64,000 bases of DNA, from the NCBI GenBank assembly GCA_018141785.1, contig CP073341.1:3503422-3567421 (forward strand), read 5' to 3'. Under the pieces are notes generated by a model. That model was given only the letters and a program-made list of their open reading frames with translations, had not been told where the DNA came from and searched no databases. Positions within the stretch are counted from its first letter, which is position 1, and each line of letters opens with the position of its first letter. Shown in pieces: positions 39,483 to 48,756 of the stretch. The DNA comes from Candidatus Paraprochloron terpiosi LD05 (GTDB lineage Bacteria; Cyanobacteriota; Cyanobacteriia; Cyanobacteriales; Prochloraceae). Both the position numbers and the translations under genes were made by a program.

Positions 39483-40121
39483 ATGACAAACAATAGAGAA
39501 CCAGTTTCCAGCTTGATACTTTATCACTATTTAAAATGGTCGGTAGTGGCTCCTATCCTGCGGGTATATTTTCGCGGTCAGATCTATGGAGGACAAAAAG
39601 TACCAACTCAAGGGCCTGTTGTGGTGGTAAGCAATCATGCTAGTAACTTGGATCCGCCTATCCTCTCCTGCGGCGTCGGTCGTCCCGTTGCTTTTATGGC
39701 CAAAGAAGAATTATTTGCGGTTCCCCTATTAAAGCAATGGATGAAATTATACGGTGCTTATCCGGTGAAGAGGCAAGAAGCAGACCGCAGTGCGATTAAG
39801 GCTGCTATGAACGCTTTAAAAGAAGGCTGGGCAACAGGTATATTCCTACAGGGAACTCGTACTCCTGATGGTCGCATAACCTCTCCCAAATTAGGTGCAG
39901 CCATGATAGCAGCGAAAACAGGAGCATCCCTACTACCAGTGAGTTTGTGGGGAACGGAAAAAATATTTTCTCAGGGGTCAAAATTACCCAAATCCGTACC
40001 CGTGACGGTGAGAATAGGCGAACCTATAGCACCACCGAACTCCAACCAGCGCGATAGTTTGGAAGCAGTAACAGCCAAATGTGTGAAGGCGATCGCCGCT
40101 ATGCATGATCTCGGACGTTGA
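39483..40121 (+). CDS. plsC: 1-acyl-sn-glycerol-3-phosphate acyltransferase
   Basis: PlsC adds the second acyl chain to give phosphatidic acid, completing the lipid steps begun by plsX and fed by fabH/fabD. The HX4D motif is NHASNLDPP (about residue 56). The second motif usually reads FPEGTRS but is FLQGTRTPDG here, with Glu replaced by Gln; cyanobacterial PlsC proteins often vary there. The C-terminal region has LLPVSLWGTEKIF and VTVRIGEPI. The 212 residues are typical. It is separated from fabD by a 75-base gap filled with repeats, so it may have its own promoter. Confidence 0.9.
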   Translation: MTNNREPVSSLILYHYLKWSVVAPILRVYFRGQIYGGQKVPTQGPVVVVSNHASNLDPPILSCGVGRPVAFMAKEELFAVPLLKQWMKLYGAYPVKRQEADRSAIKAAMNALKEGWATGIFLQGTRTPDGRITSPKLGAAMIAAKTGASLLPVSLWGTEKIFSQGSKLPKSVPVTVRIGEPIAPPNSNQRDSLEAVTAKCVKAIAAMHDLGR

Positions 40122-40192
40122 GGAGAAGAGAGCCTATCTTGTAATATAGAAGAAGATAACATTTCTTTTAATCAAATAAAAAAATACGAGCT

Positions 40193-40395
40193 ATTTTAAC
40201 GAATGCGCGGAAGTCCCCACACGCTCGCTTTCCTGACCTAGGTAGGCGCTCGCGGAGCGGAGCCTTGCTCTCTGACAGCGTTTTACGGGGCGGGGATGGA
40301 TAGCGCGAGAAACGCCGAGCTCAGCGTAGGGCCCTAAGTAGTTCATTTTGAATGGGTATACTTTAAGATAAGTAAAAGATGCTCCAAGGCGCAAC
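40193..40395 (-). mobile_element. Possible IS200/IS605 end relic
   Basis: Read on the minus strand, this stretch has AAAATGAACTACTTAGGGCC, then a long GC-rich part with several short stems, then GTGTGGGGACTTCCGCGC. The ATGAACTAC ... hairpin ... GGGACTTCC arrangement resembles the end of IS200/IS605 elements in cyanobacteria (the region that also encodes the TnpB guide RNA). No tnpA or tnpB remains. A chance resemblance is possible. The rest of the gap 40122-40442 holds nothing else I can name. Confidence 0.35.
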
Positions 40396-40442
40396 CCTTG
40401 CTAGAGCCTAAGTAAAAAACTTGATGAAAAAAATCTATAGGT

Positions 40443-40903
40443 ATGAAGTCAAACCAATTTCAAATCAACTTTTGGGGTGTTAGAGGAAGCATACCCTGTC
40501 CAGGAGTGGAAACTGTCCGTTACGGCGGCAATACTCCTTGTGTTGAGATGAAGCACCTGAGCTGTATGAGGCGAAAGTTTCACGTACAGTTCGTAGGAGA
40601 GGGGCGAGCTGCGTGGCAGCTCCCTCGACTCTAATAGAATACTACGATCTAAAATCAAGTAAAGTCGGCTGGGGACATTCTACTTGGCAGGAAGCAGTGA
40701 AATTAGCCAAAGCAGCATCCGTAAAAAAGCTGGTAATCTTCCACCACGAACCTCTGCACGACGACGATTTCCTCGATGGTATTGCCCAACAAGCACATAC
40801 AGCATTACCAGGGACAATCTTAGCTCGAGAAGGTGAATCCATTGATTTGTTCGCCTCTCTATCAGAAACAAAAAAAGAAAGCAAAATTGCAGTGTGTGGG
40901 TAA
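40443..40903 (+). pseudogene. MBL-fold metallohydrolase, internally deleted
   Basis: The first 36 codons (MKSNQFQINFWGVRGSIPCP, VRYGGNTPCVE) and the last 80 or so (EYYDLKSSKVGWGHSTWQEA, VKKLVIFHHEPLHDDDFLD) are clearly the two ends of a cyanobacterial metallo-beta-lactamase-fold protein. The middle, about 190 residues with the metal-binding HxHxDH motif, is gone. In its place is an 87-base remnant of a group II intron 3' end (40549-40635). The protein cannot be active. The C-terminal reading overlaps the ribF start. Confidence 0.8.
40549..40635 (+). mobile_element. Group II intron 3' remnant (domains V and VI)
   Basis: Domain V is at 40559-40593 (GAGCTGTATGAGG, GAAA, CACGTACAGTTCG) and domain VI follows, with the perfect hairpin GAGCTGC/GCAGCTC, a candidate branch-point A at 40628 and the 3' end ACTCTAAT at 40635. 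It is close kin to the intron at 33875-36433 and shares GAAGCACCTGAGCTG at its left edge. The 5' parts are missing, so it cannot splice on its own. The intact 3' splice junction with the MBL exon marks the original insertion site. Confidence 0.8.
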
Positions 40904-41856
40904 CATCTTCAACAAATCAAGTTTTAAAGCCAAACGCCATCGCCCTCGGAAACTTTGATGGTATTCATAGGGGGCATCAGCAAGTACTTCAACCGATTTT
41001 ACACTATGTCAACCATATTACGGACAGAGATATTCCCACCCCTACTTTAGTTTCATTTAATCCCCACCCCCAGGAGTTTTTTACGGGCGTCACCAAAAAG
41101 CTCCTCACTCCTCTACCAGAAAAAATCCAACAGCTAGAAAGATTGGGAATTCAACAGTTAGTCCTTTTACCCTTTGACAATACTTTTGCTCAATTTCCTC
41201 CCCAAGAATTTGTGGCTAAAATATTGGTAGAACAGTTACAAGTATCTTTTATTAGCGTGGGAGAAGATTTTCGCTTTGGTCATCAGCGGGCGGGAACGGC
41301 GAAAGATTTAAAGGCGATTGCTTCTCAATTCGGTGTGGAAGTATCCATCGCATCTCTGGAAACAACTCCTAAAAATAACCATGAAAAACAGATTCGTATT
41401 AGCTCCTCCCACCTTCGCACAGCCCTCCAAAAAGGTGATATTCCCCTAGCTAATAGACTACTAGGACGTGCCTATAGCTTAACAGGTAAGGTAGTCCAAG
41501 GTACTAGGCTAGGGAGCAAAATAGGCTTTCCCACCGCCAACCTCCAAATACCCCCCAACAAATTTCTCCCCAAACGAGGAGTTTATTTGGTAAGAGTTAC
41601 CCCCACCCAAAATTGGGGAGTTATGAACGTAGGTTGTCGCCCCACAGTTGATGGTCAAACTACTACAGTAGAAGTTCATTTGTTAGATTGGTATAAAAAC
41701 TTGTATGGTAAAACACTTACTGCTAGCTTATATAGGTTTATGCGACCTGAACAAAAGTTTTCCTCTCTTGAGGCTCTCAAAGCTACTATTGCTGAGGATT
41801 GCCAACTGGCTAGAACCCTGTTTCAATCTAACTTTACTAACAATAGTACATATTAA
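40894..41856 (+). CDS. ribF: Riboflavin kinase / FAD synthetase
   Basis: This bifunctional enzyme turns riboflavin into FMN and FMN into FAD. The N-terminal adenylyltransferase half shows ALGNFDGIHRGHQQVL, SFNPHPQEFF and VGEDFRFGHQRAG. The C-terminal kinase half (about 185-310) shows GRAYSLTGKVVQGTRLGSKI, GFPTANL and GVYLVRV. The start is GTG at 40894, giving MWVTSSTNQVLKPNAIALGN, which fits the family. It overlaps the end of the MBL relic by ten bases. The 320 residues are normal. Confidence 0.95.
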   Translation: MWVTSSTNQVLKPNAIALGNFDGIHRGHQQVLQPILHYVNHITDRDIPTPTLVSFNPHPQEFFTGVTKKLLTPLPEKIQQLERLGIQQLVLLPFDNTFAQFPPQEFVAKILVEQLQVSFISVGEDFRFGHQRAGTAKDLKAIASQFGVEVSIASLETTPKNNHEKQIRISSSHLRTALQKGDIPLANRLLGRAYSLTGKVVQGTRLGSKIGFPTANLQIPPNKFLPKRGVYLVRVTPTQNWGVMNVGCRPTVDGQTTTVEVHLLDWYKNLYGKTLTASLYRFMRPEQKFSSLEALKATIAEDCQLARTLFQSNFTNNSTY

Positions 41857-41874
41857 AATTGCAATAACATTACT

Positions 41875-42797
41875 ATGCAAGAAAAAATCTCAACCTTGAC
41901 CGATAATTTGGGTCGTACTATTGTTGGCAAAGCTAATGCCATACGCTTAGTTATGGTAGCACTGTTGAGCGGGGGACACGCCCTGCTGGAAGACGTGCCG
42001 GGAGTGGGAAAAACCCTCCTGGCTAAATCTCTAGCTCGGTCCATCGACGGCAAGTTTCAGCGGGTTCAATGCACTCCTGACTTATTACCTACTGATATTA
42101 CCGGAACTAATATTTGGAATCCCAGCAGCCGGGAGTTTGAATTTATGGTCGGTCCAGCCTTCACCAACGTGCTCCTGGCTGACGAAATCAATCGGGCAAC
42201 TCCCCGTACTCAGTCGGCTTTACTGGAGGTGATGGAGGAAGGACAAGTTACTATAGATGGGGAATCTTGTCAAGTACCAAAACCATTTTTTGTCATTGCT
42301 ACCCAAAATCCCATTGAGTATCAAGGCACTTTCCCTTTGCCAGAAGCACAAATGGATCGTTTTACCCTCTCCTTCAGCTTAGGCTATCCCACCGCAGCAG
42401 AAGAGTTACAAATGCTGCAACGACAGCAAAATCAAATCGGTTTTGAGGAACTTTCCCCCTGTATTTCTCTTGCTGAAGTAGAAGAGTTACAACTATTGAT
42501 GCAAGTCAAGTAAAAGTGAGTGAGTCGTTGCAGCAGTATATCCTCAATTTAGTGCGGGCATCTCGTACTGATGAGGAAATCACTTTAGGAGTCAGCCCCA
42601 GAGGAACCGTAGCATTGCAGCGGGCAACCCAGGCTTATGCTTTCTTAGAAAATAGGGACTATGCTATTCCCGACGATGTTAAGTTTGTGGCCCCAGCAGT
42701 CCTTTCCCATCGCATTATTCCCGCAGGGGGTGGTAATGGTAAGAGAATTGTCCAGCGGTTGCTTTCCCAGATACCTGTAGAAAGTTTTGACAGTTAG
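41875..42797 (+). pseudogene. MoxR-family AAA+ ATPase, split by a frame break
   Basis: The first frame (41875-42513) encodes the AAA+ core: GGHALLEDVPGVGKTLLAKS (Walker A), NVLLADEINRATPRTQ (Walker B), ATQNPIEYQGTFPLPEAQMD and the arginine of DRF. It stops at TAA just after LMQVK. The second frame (GTG at 42516 to 42797) continues with SESLQQYILNLVRASR, GVSPRGTVALQRATQAYA and VLSHRI, the lid domain. The break is within CAAGTAAAAGTG. The stop and the GTG are two bases apart, so coupled translation into two chains is possible. MoxR proteins act as chaperones for metal-enzyme assembly, usually beside DUF58 and von Willebrand genes, which are absent here. Confidence 0.8.
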
Positions 42798-42809
42798 CAC
42801 GTACCATGA
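42795..42809. repeat. 15-bp direct repeat, left of Uma2 gene
   Basis: TAGCACGTACCATGA, starting with the moxR stop codon. The identical string at 43826-43840 starts with the stop codon of the Uma2 gene. Confidence 0.75.
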
Positions 42810-42903
42810 CAATTACCAGCTTCTGAGGATGGATGCCCCCAAATAAAGATGAGAAACAAAGTGGACAGCTGAGGATCTGGTATGATATAAGACAAAATAG
42901 TCC

Positions 42904-42919
42904 GCGCGGCGCGCCGCGC
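42904..42919. repeat. Perfect 16-bp GC palindrome in the Uma2 leader
   Basis: GCGCGGCGCGCCGCGC, a perfect palindrome 16 bases before the Uma2 ATG. In the mRNA it could form a hairpin close to the ribosome site. Confidence 0.7.
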
Positions 42920-42934
42920 CAGAGAGGTCTAACT

Positions 42935-43828
42935 ATGACTCAAGCCGTGGTCTCAGCAACCATTATAAATGAAGCTCCTGAAATTGAACGTCTGTACACC
43001 TTCCAAGAATATCTGGAATATGAAGGAGAACCGGATATTCGCTATGAATTAGTCAGGGGGAAACTCTTACTAATGCCAGCATCTACTCACTTACATACAA
43101 ATATTTGCAGGTTTCTGCTCTACAAGTTCCAGCGTTATTTTGCTACTGGAAACTTGGATTTAGTGGTGAATGCTTTAGCTACGGGTGTGCGAACGGAAGA
43201 AAATACATCTCGAATTCCCGATTTGGTAGTATGTAGCCAAACTGTTTGGGAGCAAGTTCTTCATCGCACCGGAGCTGGAGTTTTGGATTTTGCTGAAAAA
43301 CCCATTCTGGTGGTAGAAGTTGTCAGCAGCAATCGTCGAGATGATTATCTAATCAAACGCAATGAATACGAAATGGCACAAATTGCGGAATATTGGATAG
43401 TAGATCCGAAAGACAAACTAGTAAGGGTGTTTAGTAATTCTAGGAATAAAGGATATGATTGGGTAGATTTCAAGGAAGGTACTTCCATTGTTTCTCCTCA
43501 GTTTCCTGAGCTAGTTTTATCAGTGAAAGAACTGCTGAATCCCTCTTTGGTTGAGCAATTAATGAAGGAGGAACAGTCTAAAATCCAAACTTTGGAACAA
43601 AGGGCTGAAATCTCCGAACAAAGGGCTGAAACTGAACGCACTCGTGCCGAAATATCCGAACAACGTGCTGAAAGTGAACGCATTCGTGCTGAAAGTGAAC
43701 GCATTCGTGCCGAAATATCCGAACAACGAGCGGAAACTTTGGAACAACAGGCTGAAAGTGAACGCATTCGTGCTGAAAAGTTAGCACAGCTTTTACGAGA
43801 AATGGGAATTAACCCTGACGCACTATAG
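42935..43828 (+). CDS. Uma2 family (DUF820) nuclease-like protein with coiled-coil tail
   Basis: ATG at 42935 gives 297 residues. Residues 20-185 are the Uma2 domain, a PD-(D/E)XK-like fold very abundant in cyanobacteria: YELVRGKLLLMPAST, VNALATGVRTEENTSRIPDL, KPILVVEVVSS and EYEMAQIAEYWIVDP. The expected Asp and Glu residues (RIPDLVV and LVVEVVS) are present. Residues 210-290 are a charged coiled coil made of near-identical seven-residue blocks (ISEQRAE, SERIRAE). The function of the family is unproven. The gene stands alone, flanked by 15-bp direct repeats. Confidence 0.85.
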   Translation: MTQAVVSATIINEAPEIERLYTFQEYLEYEGEPDIRYELVRGKLLLMPASTHLHTNICRFLLYKFQRYFATGNLDLVVNALATGVRTEENTSRIPDLVVCSQTVWEQVLHRTGAGVLDFAEKPILVVEVVSSNRRDDYLIKRNEYEMAQIAEYWIVDPKDKLVRVFSNSRNKGYDWVDFKEGTSIVSPQFPELVLSVKELLNPSLVEQLMKEEQSKIQTLEQRAEISEQRAETERTRAEISEQRAESERIRAESERIRAEISEQRAETLEQQAESERIRAEKLAQLLREMGINPDAL

Positions 43829-43840
43829 CACGTACCATGA
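43826..43840. repeat. 15-bp direct repeat, right of Uma2 gene
   Basis: TAGCACGTACCATGA, identical to 42795-42809. Together they frame a 1,031-base unit. Confidence 0.75.
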
Positions 43841-44082
43841 TTTTTCCCATAACGAGAGCAGAATTTTCTCTCTCACCAAAAATATAAAAAAACAGACTGC
43901 ATCCCAAGTAGGGTAAGTGTTTTAACCATCTGAGAACACGATTTAAGATGGTTTGTCGAGTGAGCAATTATAATTTGTGCAAATATAACTGGTGTAAGAT
44001 TCTTGAAATGTGTAAAGACTGCTATGTGCGCACAGAAGATAGAATTACATTATAGATGATACAGGTACTTGATACTAGAGGT

Positions 44083-46890
44083 ATGTTTAAGAACCTTCTC
44101 GGGAATCCCAACGCCCGCAAACTGAAAAGATTCCAGCCTTTAATCAAAGAAATAAATTTGCTCGAAGAAGATATCAAACAGCTGGATGATACCAAACTGG
44201 CGGCGAAAACAGCCGAATTTAAAGAGCAATTAGAAAAAGGGAAAACAGAGAGCGACATCCAAGAAATTTTAGATGATCTCCTTCCAGAAGCCTTTGCTGT
44301 AGTAAGGGAAGCAGCTCAACGGGTTTTGGGGATGCGCCACTACGATGTTCAGTTACTGGGGGGTATCGTTCTCCACAAAGGACAAATTGCTGAGATGAAA
44401 ACGGGAGAAGGAAAAACTCTCGTAGCCACTTTACCTGCTTATCTGAATGCTCTAACAGGGAAAGGGGTACATATTGTCACTGTGAACGACTACCTCGCAC
44501 GACGGGATGCTGAGTGGATGGGACAAGTACATCGCTTCCTGGGACTCAGCGTCGGGCTGATTCAATCGGGTATGAGTCCCCCGGAACGAAAGAAAAACTA
44601 TGGCTGCGATATTACCTACACCACTAACAGCGAACTGGGTTTTGATTATCTGCGGGATAATATGGCTACATCCATCGCTGAAGTAGTACAACGACCTTTT
44701 AATTACTGTATTATAGATGAAGTAGATTCTATCCTCATTGATGAAGCCAGAACACCCCTGATTATTTCTGGGCAAGTAGAACGTCCCACGGAAAAATATA
44801 TGAAGGCGGCGGAAATTGCCCAGCAGCTAGTACGCCAAACCGATGACGATGAAGGAGATTATGAGGTAGACGAAAAAGCTCGCAACGTTCTCATGACAGA
44901 TCAGGGTTTTGCTTCCGCCGAAAAGCTATTGAGGGTGAAGGATTTATATGACCCGGAAAATCCTTGGGCGCATTATATCTTTAATGCGATTAAAGGGAAA
45001 GAACTATTCACCAAAGATGTGAACTATATGGTTCGCAACGGGGAAGTGGTGATTGTGGATGAGTTTACGGGGCGAGTATTGGCGGGAAGAAGGTGGAGCG
45101 ATGGTTTACACCAGGCAATTGAAGCTAAAGAAAAAGTGGAAATTCAAAATGAAACTCAAACTTTGGCCACCATTACTTATCAAAACTTCTTCCTCCTCTA
45201 TCCTAAATTAGCAGGTATGACGGGAACCGCTAAGACAGAAGAGACGGAATTTGAAAAAATATATAACCTCCAGGTAACCATTATTCCCACTAACAGACCC
45301 CTGCGTCGCGCTTACCTGGCAGATGTGGTCTACAAGAATGAGTCTGCTAAATGGACAGCAGTGGCGGAAGAATGCGCCCAGATGCACGAAATGGGTCGTC
45401 CGGTTTTGGTAGGAACTACCACGGTGGAAAAGTCGGAATTGCTCTCTAGGTTGCTCCGGGAGAAGAACATAAGCTACAATTTGCTTAATGCCAAGCCGGA
45501 AAATGTGGAACGGGAATCAGAAATTGTTGCTCAGGCAGGTCGCCAAAGTGCTGTTACCATCGCCACGAATATGGCAGGACGAGGAACAGATATTATCTTG
45601 GGTGGTAATGCAGAATATATGGCACGGTTGAAAGTGCGGCAATATTTGATGCCTAAAATTGTGATGCCAAAAGATAGTAATTCTTTGATTGCCGCCGTGC
45701 CAGGATTAGGTGAGCGCAGCAGTTCGGCAGGTTTCGGTGGTCCTGTTAAAAAAGTTAATGATTGGGGGGTAAAACAGGAGATTTTTCCCACTACATTATC
45801 CTCTGAGACAGAAGAGAAGCTTAAAGAGGCGGTTAAGTTTGCGGTGCAAGAGTATGGTAGTCAGAGTTTATCAGAACTGGAGGCGGACGAAAAAGTGGCC
45901 ATCGCCTCAGAAAAAGCACCTACAGATGATTCAGTAATTGGCAAGTTGCGGGAGGTTTACCAACAAATTCTCAAAGAATACGAACAGTTTACCAATAAAG
46001 AACACGAGGAAGTAGTAGAATTGGGGGGACTCCATGTCATCGGTACGGAGCGCCACGAATCTCGGCGCATTGATAATCAACTCCGAGGAAGGGCTGGGAG
46101 ACAGGGAGATCCGGGTTCCACCAAGTTTTTCTTGAGTTTGGAAGATAATCTGTTGCGTATTTTTGGCGGCGATCGCGTAGCTGGTTTGATGAATGCTTTT
46201 CGAGTAGAAGAAGATATGCCCATTGAGTCTAAAATGCTGACTCGCTCTTTGGAAGGGGCACAGAAGAAAGTAGAAACCTTCTATTACGACACCAGGAAGC
46301 AGGTGTTTGAGTACGATGAGGTGATGAATAATCAGCGACGAGCCATTTACTCGGAACGTCGTCGAGTGCTAGAAGGGCTGGATCTGAAGGAACAGGTACT
46401 CCAGTACGGGGAAAAAACCATGGATGAGATTGTGAATGCTTATATCAACCCGGAATTACCCCCAGAAGAATGGGATTTGGAGAATCTGACGGGGAAAGTG
46501 AAGCAATTTGTTTATTTGCTGGAAGATTTAGAACCCGCTCATTTGGAAGATATGACTGTAGGGGAAATTCAAACCTTCTTCCACGAGGAAGTGCGCAAAG
46601 CCTACGATATTAAAGAAGGTGAAGTGGAGCGAATTCAGCCAGGATTGATGCGCTCCGCAGAGCGATTCTTTATCTTGCAACAAATCGATACCCTCTGGAG
46701 GCAGCATTTACAAGCAATGGATGCTTTGCGGGAGTCTATTGGTTTGCGAGGTTATGGTCAAAAAGACCCCTTAATTGAGTATAAGCAGGAAGGATACGAA
46801 ATGTTCTTGGAAATGACTATCGATGTTCGCCGTAATGTGGTTTACTCTATGTTCCAGTTCCAGCCTCAAGCACAACCACAGGTGGCTTGA
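44083..46890 (+). CDS. secA: Preprotein translocase ATPase SecA
   Basis: SecA drives export through SecYEG at the plasma and thylakoid membranes. ATG at 44083 ([20 protein letters not shown]) is preferred to ATG at 44056, since it fits the family and has GAGG just upstream. Walker A is MKTGEGKT (about 104), Walker B is [19 protein letters not shown] (about 220). [20 protein letters not shown] is followed by the long insertion seen in cyanobacterial SecA (about 540-610). [11 protein letters not shown] and the helical scaffold follow. The C-terminal zinc motif is absent, as in other cyanobacteria. Length is 935 residues. Confidence 0.97.
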   Translation: MFKNLLGNPNARKLKRFQPLIKEINLLEEDIKQLDDTKLAAKTAEFKEQLEKGKTESDIQEILDDLLPEAFAVVREAAQRVLGMRHYDVQLLGGIVLHKGQIAEMKTGEGKTLVATLPAYLNALTGKGVHIVTVNDYLARRDAEWMGQVHRFLGLSVGLIQSGMSPPERKKNYGCDITYTTNSELGFDYLRDNMATSIAEVVQRPFNYCIIDEVDSILIDEARTPLIISGQVERPTEKYMKAAEIAQQLVRQTDDDEGDYEVDEKARNVLMTDQGFASAEKLLRVKDLYDPENPWAHYIFNAIKGKELFTKDVNYMVRNGEVVIVDEFTGRVLAGRRWSDGLHQAIEAKEKVEIQNETQTLATITYQNFFLLYPKLAGMTGTAKTEETEFEKIYNLQVTIIPTNRPLRRAYLADVVYKNESAKWTAVAEECAQMHEMGRPVLVGTTTVEKSELLSRLLREKNISYNLLNAKPENVERESEIVAQAGRQSAVTIATNMAGRGTDIILGGNAEYMARLKVRQYLMPKIVMPKDSNSLIAAVPGLGERSSSAGFGGPVKKVNDWGVKQEIFPTTLSSETEEKLKEAVKFAVQEYGSQSLSELEADEKVAIASEKAPTDDSVIGKLREVYQQILKEYEQFTNKEHEEVVELGGLHVIGTERHESRRIDNQLRGRAGRQGDPGSTKFFLSLEDNLLRIFGGDRVAGLMNAFRVEEDMPIESKMLTRSLEGAQKKVETFYYDTRKQVFEYDEVMNNQRRAIYSERRRVLEGLDLKEQVLQYGEKTMDEIVNAYINPELPPEEWDLENLTGKVKQFVYLLEDLEPAHLEDMTVGEIQTFFHEEVRKAYDIKEGEVERIQPGLMRSAERFFILQQIDTLWRQHLQAMDALRESIGLRGYGQKDPLIEYKQEGYEMFLEMTIDVRRNVVYSMFQFQPQAQPQVA

Positions 46891-46895
46891 AACAC

Positions 46896-47101
46896 TTACC
46901 AGCTCTGGAGGAACGCGCACTCTTCGCGGATTCCTCGCCTTCCGGCTCCGGCAGTTTTTGAGCCACCACCTCGAAATTGACCAGATGATGGATCGTGATG
47001 TCCTGGATTATTATATTTTGGCTTGGTACCATGATAAGCTCCATCTTTCCAGGGCCTCATATTGCCAGTACCAGTTCCCAATCCAGTACCCGAAAACAGG
47101 A
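46896..47101 (-). pseudogene. Relic of a polymorphic toxin tip
   Basis: The minus strand is open through the gap between secA and the next gene. It reads GTGNMRPWKDGAYHGTKPKY, then NNPGHHDPSSGQFRGGGSKT, ending ECAFLQSW*. The pattern KPKYxNPGHHDPxS.xFRGG is one I know from the C-termini of RHS-type toxins. There is no RHS core and no immunity gene, and the end (AGAGRRGIREECAFL) seems unrelated. It probably survives from an old insertion of a toxin cassette. Confidence 0.4.
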
Positions 47102-48115
47102 TTACCCGATAGTTAGAGCAATTTTTCCCGTCATGGAGCCGGTTTCTAAGGTTTGATGAGCTAAAGCTGCCTTGGAGAGGGGAAAAGTTTGGTTCAGATG
47201 AATTTTCAGCTTCCCCTTATCTATCCAGGTGGCACATTCTTGGAGTATTTCTGCTTGCTGCTCCTGAAGGGCGATATCTTCCTCCAACATCGGCGTTAAC
47301 ATGAGTTCCAACCCCACACGGAGATTGCGCTGACGAGCAACTTTCAAATTCCCCACACTAGAGTTTGGTTCCAGAATGGTTACAATGTCGCCATATATGC
47401 GCACCGCACCACAAGTATCAAAGAAAGTTTTGCCCCCAACAGTGTCGAAAGCCAAATCTACTCCTTTTCCCGCAGTCCAATTTAAAGTAGCTTGGACGAA
47501 ATCTGTTTGCTTGTATAGAATAGGTTCGTCTGCACCTAATTGTCGCACTAATCTGGCTTTGTCTGCTCCACCCACAGTAGTACAAACCTCAGCCCCTTTG
47601 ATTTTAGCCAACTGAATCGCCACATGACCTACACCTCCCGCTCCGGCGTGGATCAGTACCTTCTGTCCTGCTGTTAATCTACCGCGATGGTAGAGAGCTT
47701 CCCAAGCAGTGATTAACACTAGGGGTGCTGCTGCTGCTTCGGCAAAAGAAAGGGAGGAGGGTTTAGCCGCCACAAACCGTTCGTCTACTACCGCCAACTC
47801 AGCATAATTGCCAGTGCCTTTTTTCCCCAATCCGCCGTGGCAAAAATAGACTTCGTCTCCTGGTTTAAATTTCCTGACTTCACTCCCCACAGCTTCTACG
47901 ATTCCCGCACCGTCACAACCTAAAATAGCTGGCATTTCCTCTGGGTAAAAAGTACCTCTAGAGCGCAGTTTGGTGTCGATGGGATTGACTCCTGCTGCTT
48001 TGAGACGAACAAGGATTTCTCTTGGCTGTTGAATTTGCGGCGCTGGCAGATCCTGAAGTTGCAAGACATCAGGGCTACCTGCTGTTGTCATAACAATCCC
48101 TTTCATTGCTGCCAT
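47102..48115 (-). CDS. Quinone oxidoreductase-like zinc-free alcohol dehydrogenase
   Basis: This medium-chain dehydrogenase/reductase of the QOR type probably reduces quinones or activated alkenes with NADPH. The GroES-like N-terminal half has LRVLKAAGVNPID-like LVRLKAAGVNPIDTKLRSRG and GCDGAGIVEAVG. The Rossmann fold has IHAGAGGVGHVAIQLAK (about 145-165). The catalytic zinc ligands of alcohol dehydrogenases are not in place, which supports the QOR group. Length 337. ATG at 48106 is an equally good start. It runs opposite to secA and to the membrane gene 47 bases away, so promoters are divergent. Confidence 0.88.
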   Translation of the reverse strand: MAAMKGIVMTTAGSPDVLQLQDLPAPQIQQPREILVRLKAAGVNPIDTKLRSRGTFYPEEMPAILGCDGAGIVEAVGSEVRKFKPGDEVYFCHGGLGKKGTGNYAELAVVDERFVAAKPSSLSFAEAAAAPLVLITAWEALYHRGRLTAGQKVLIHAGAGGVGHVAIQLAKIKGAEVCTTVGGADKARLVRQLGADEPILYKQTDFVQATLNWTAGKGVDLAFDTVGGKTFFDTCGAVRIYGDIVTILEPNSSVGNLKVARQRNLRVGLELMLTPMLEEDIALQEQQAEILQECATWIDKGKLKIHLNQTFPLSKAALAHQTLETGSMTGKIALTIG

Positions 48116-48162
48116 TTTCTCCTGATAGTATTAAACTGTGATTGTACCACTGACAGCCCATC

Positions 48163-48744
48163 ATGAAAGACAATTACGAACTTACCCCTTCTCGTGAGCT
48201 ACCTCCTAACGTGTTGCGAGCTTCCACAATCCTGAAACAGGTAGGAATACTGGGTTTCTGGGTGCAGTTAGTCTTAGGTGTTATTGCTGCTGTCATATTA
48301 TTAATTGCCAGTTTTGGTTTGGTTACGGAAAAAACAGCCACCGAAGGTAACCCCAGCGGTTTGGGGATTTTTTGCGCTACAGCAGGATTAATCGCCCTAG
48401 TCATGAGTATCTTCTTTTTTTCCCGTTATATCAATATTGCTAAACTGCTGCGCAGTATGGATTCCAACCTCCGCCCCAAAAAAACAGATACCCTAGGGGC
48501 AATTAAATTTGGGCTAATTTTTAATTTGGTGGGCATGTTCATGTCTATTATGGGAGCTGAAATCTTTGTTGCCATAGTTTTGGGCAAATCTTTGGTGTTT
48601 AATCCTAACGTAATTGGACCTAATACCAGGCAATTTGTTAATTCTACCGATATTTTTATTATTTTAGCCAACACCCACACTATTTTCGCTCACTTTACTG
48701 GTATTGCTTCTTCCCTGTGGTTACTTGATCGCATTAATAAATGA
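48163..48744 (+). CDS. DUF3611 family membrane protein
   Basis: This encodes 193 residues with four membrane segments (about 28-52, 68-86, 108-135 and 160-185). The start MKDNYELTPSRELPPNVLRA and GFWVQLVLGVIAAVILLIAS match the DUF3611 family of cyanobacteria and plastids. Function is unknown to me. It is 12 bases from the ycf20 gene that follows, so they are probably co-transcribed. Confidence 0.75.
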   Translation: MKDNYELTPSRELPPNVLRASTILKQVGILGFWVQLVLGVIAAVILLIASFGLVTEKTATEGNPSGLGIFCATAGLIALVMSIFFFSRYINIAKLLRSMDSNLRPKKTDTLGAIKFGLIFNLVGMFMSIMGAEIFVAIVLGKSLVFNPNVIGPNTRQFVNSTDIFIILANTHTIFAHFTGIASSLWLLDRINK

Positions 48745-48756
48745 ATTTAATTCACT

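Noticed and set aside
40191..40394. Minus-strand ORF of 67 residues
   Set aside because: It overlaps a structured GC-rich stretch resembling an insertion-sequence end and has no protein-like pattern.
47102..48115. Zinc alcohol dehydrogenase
   Set aside because: The catalytic zinc ligands are missing, so the quinone oxidoreductase group fits better.
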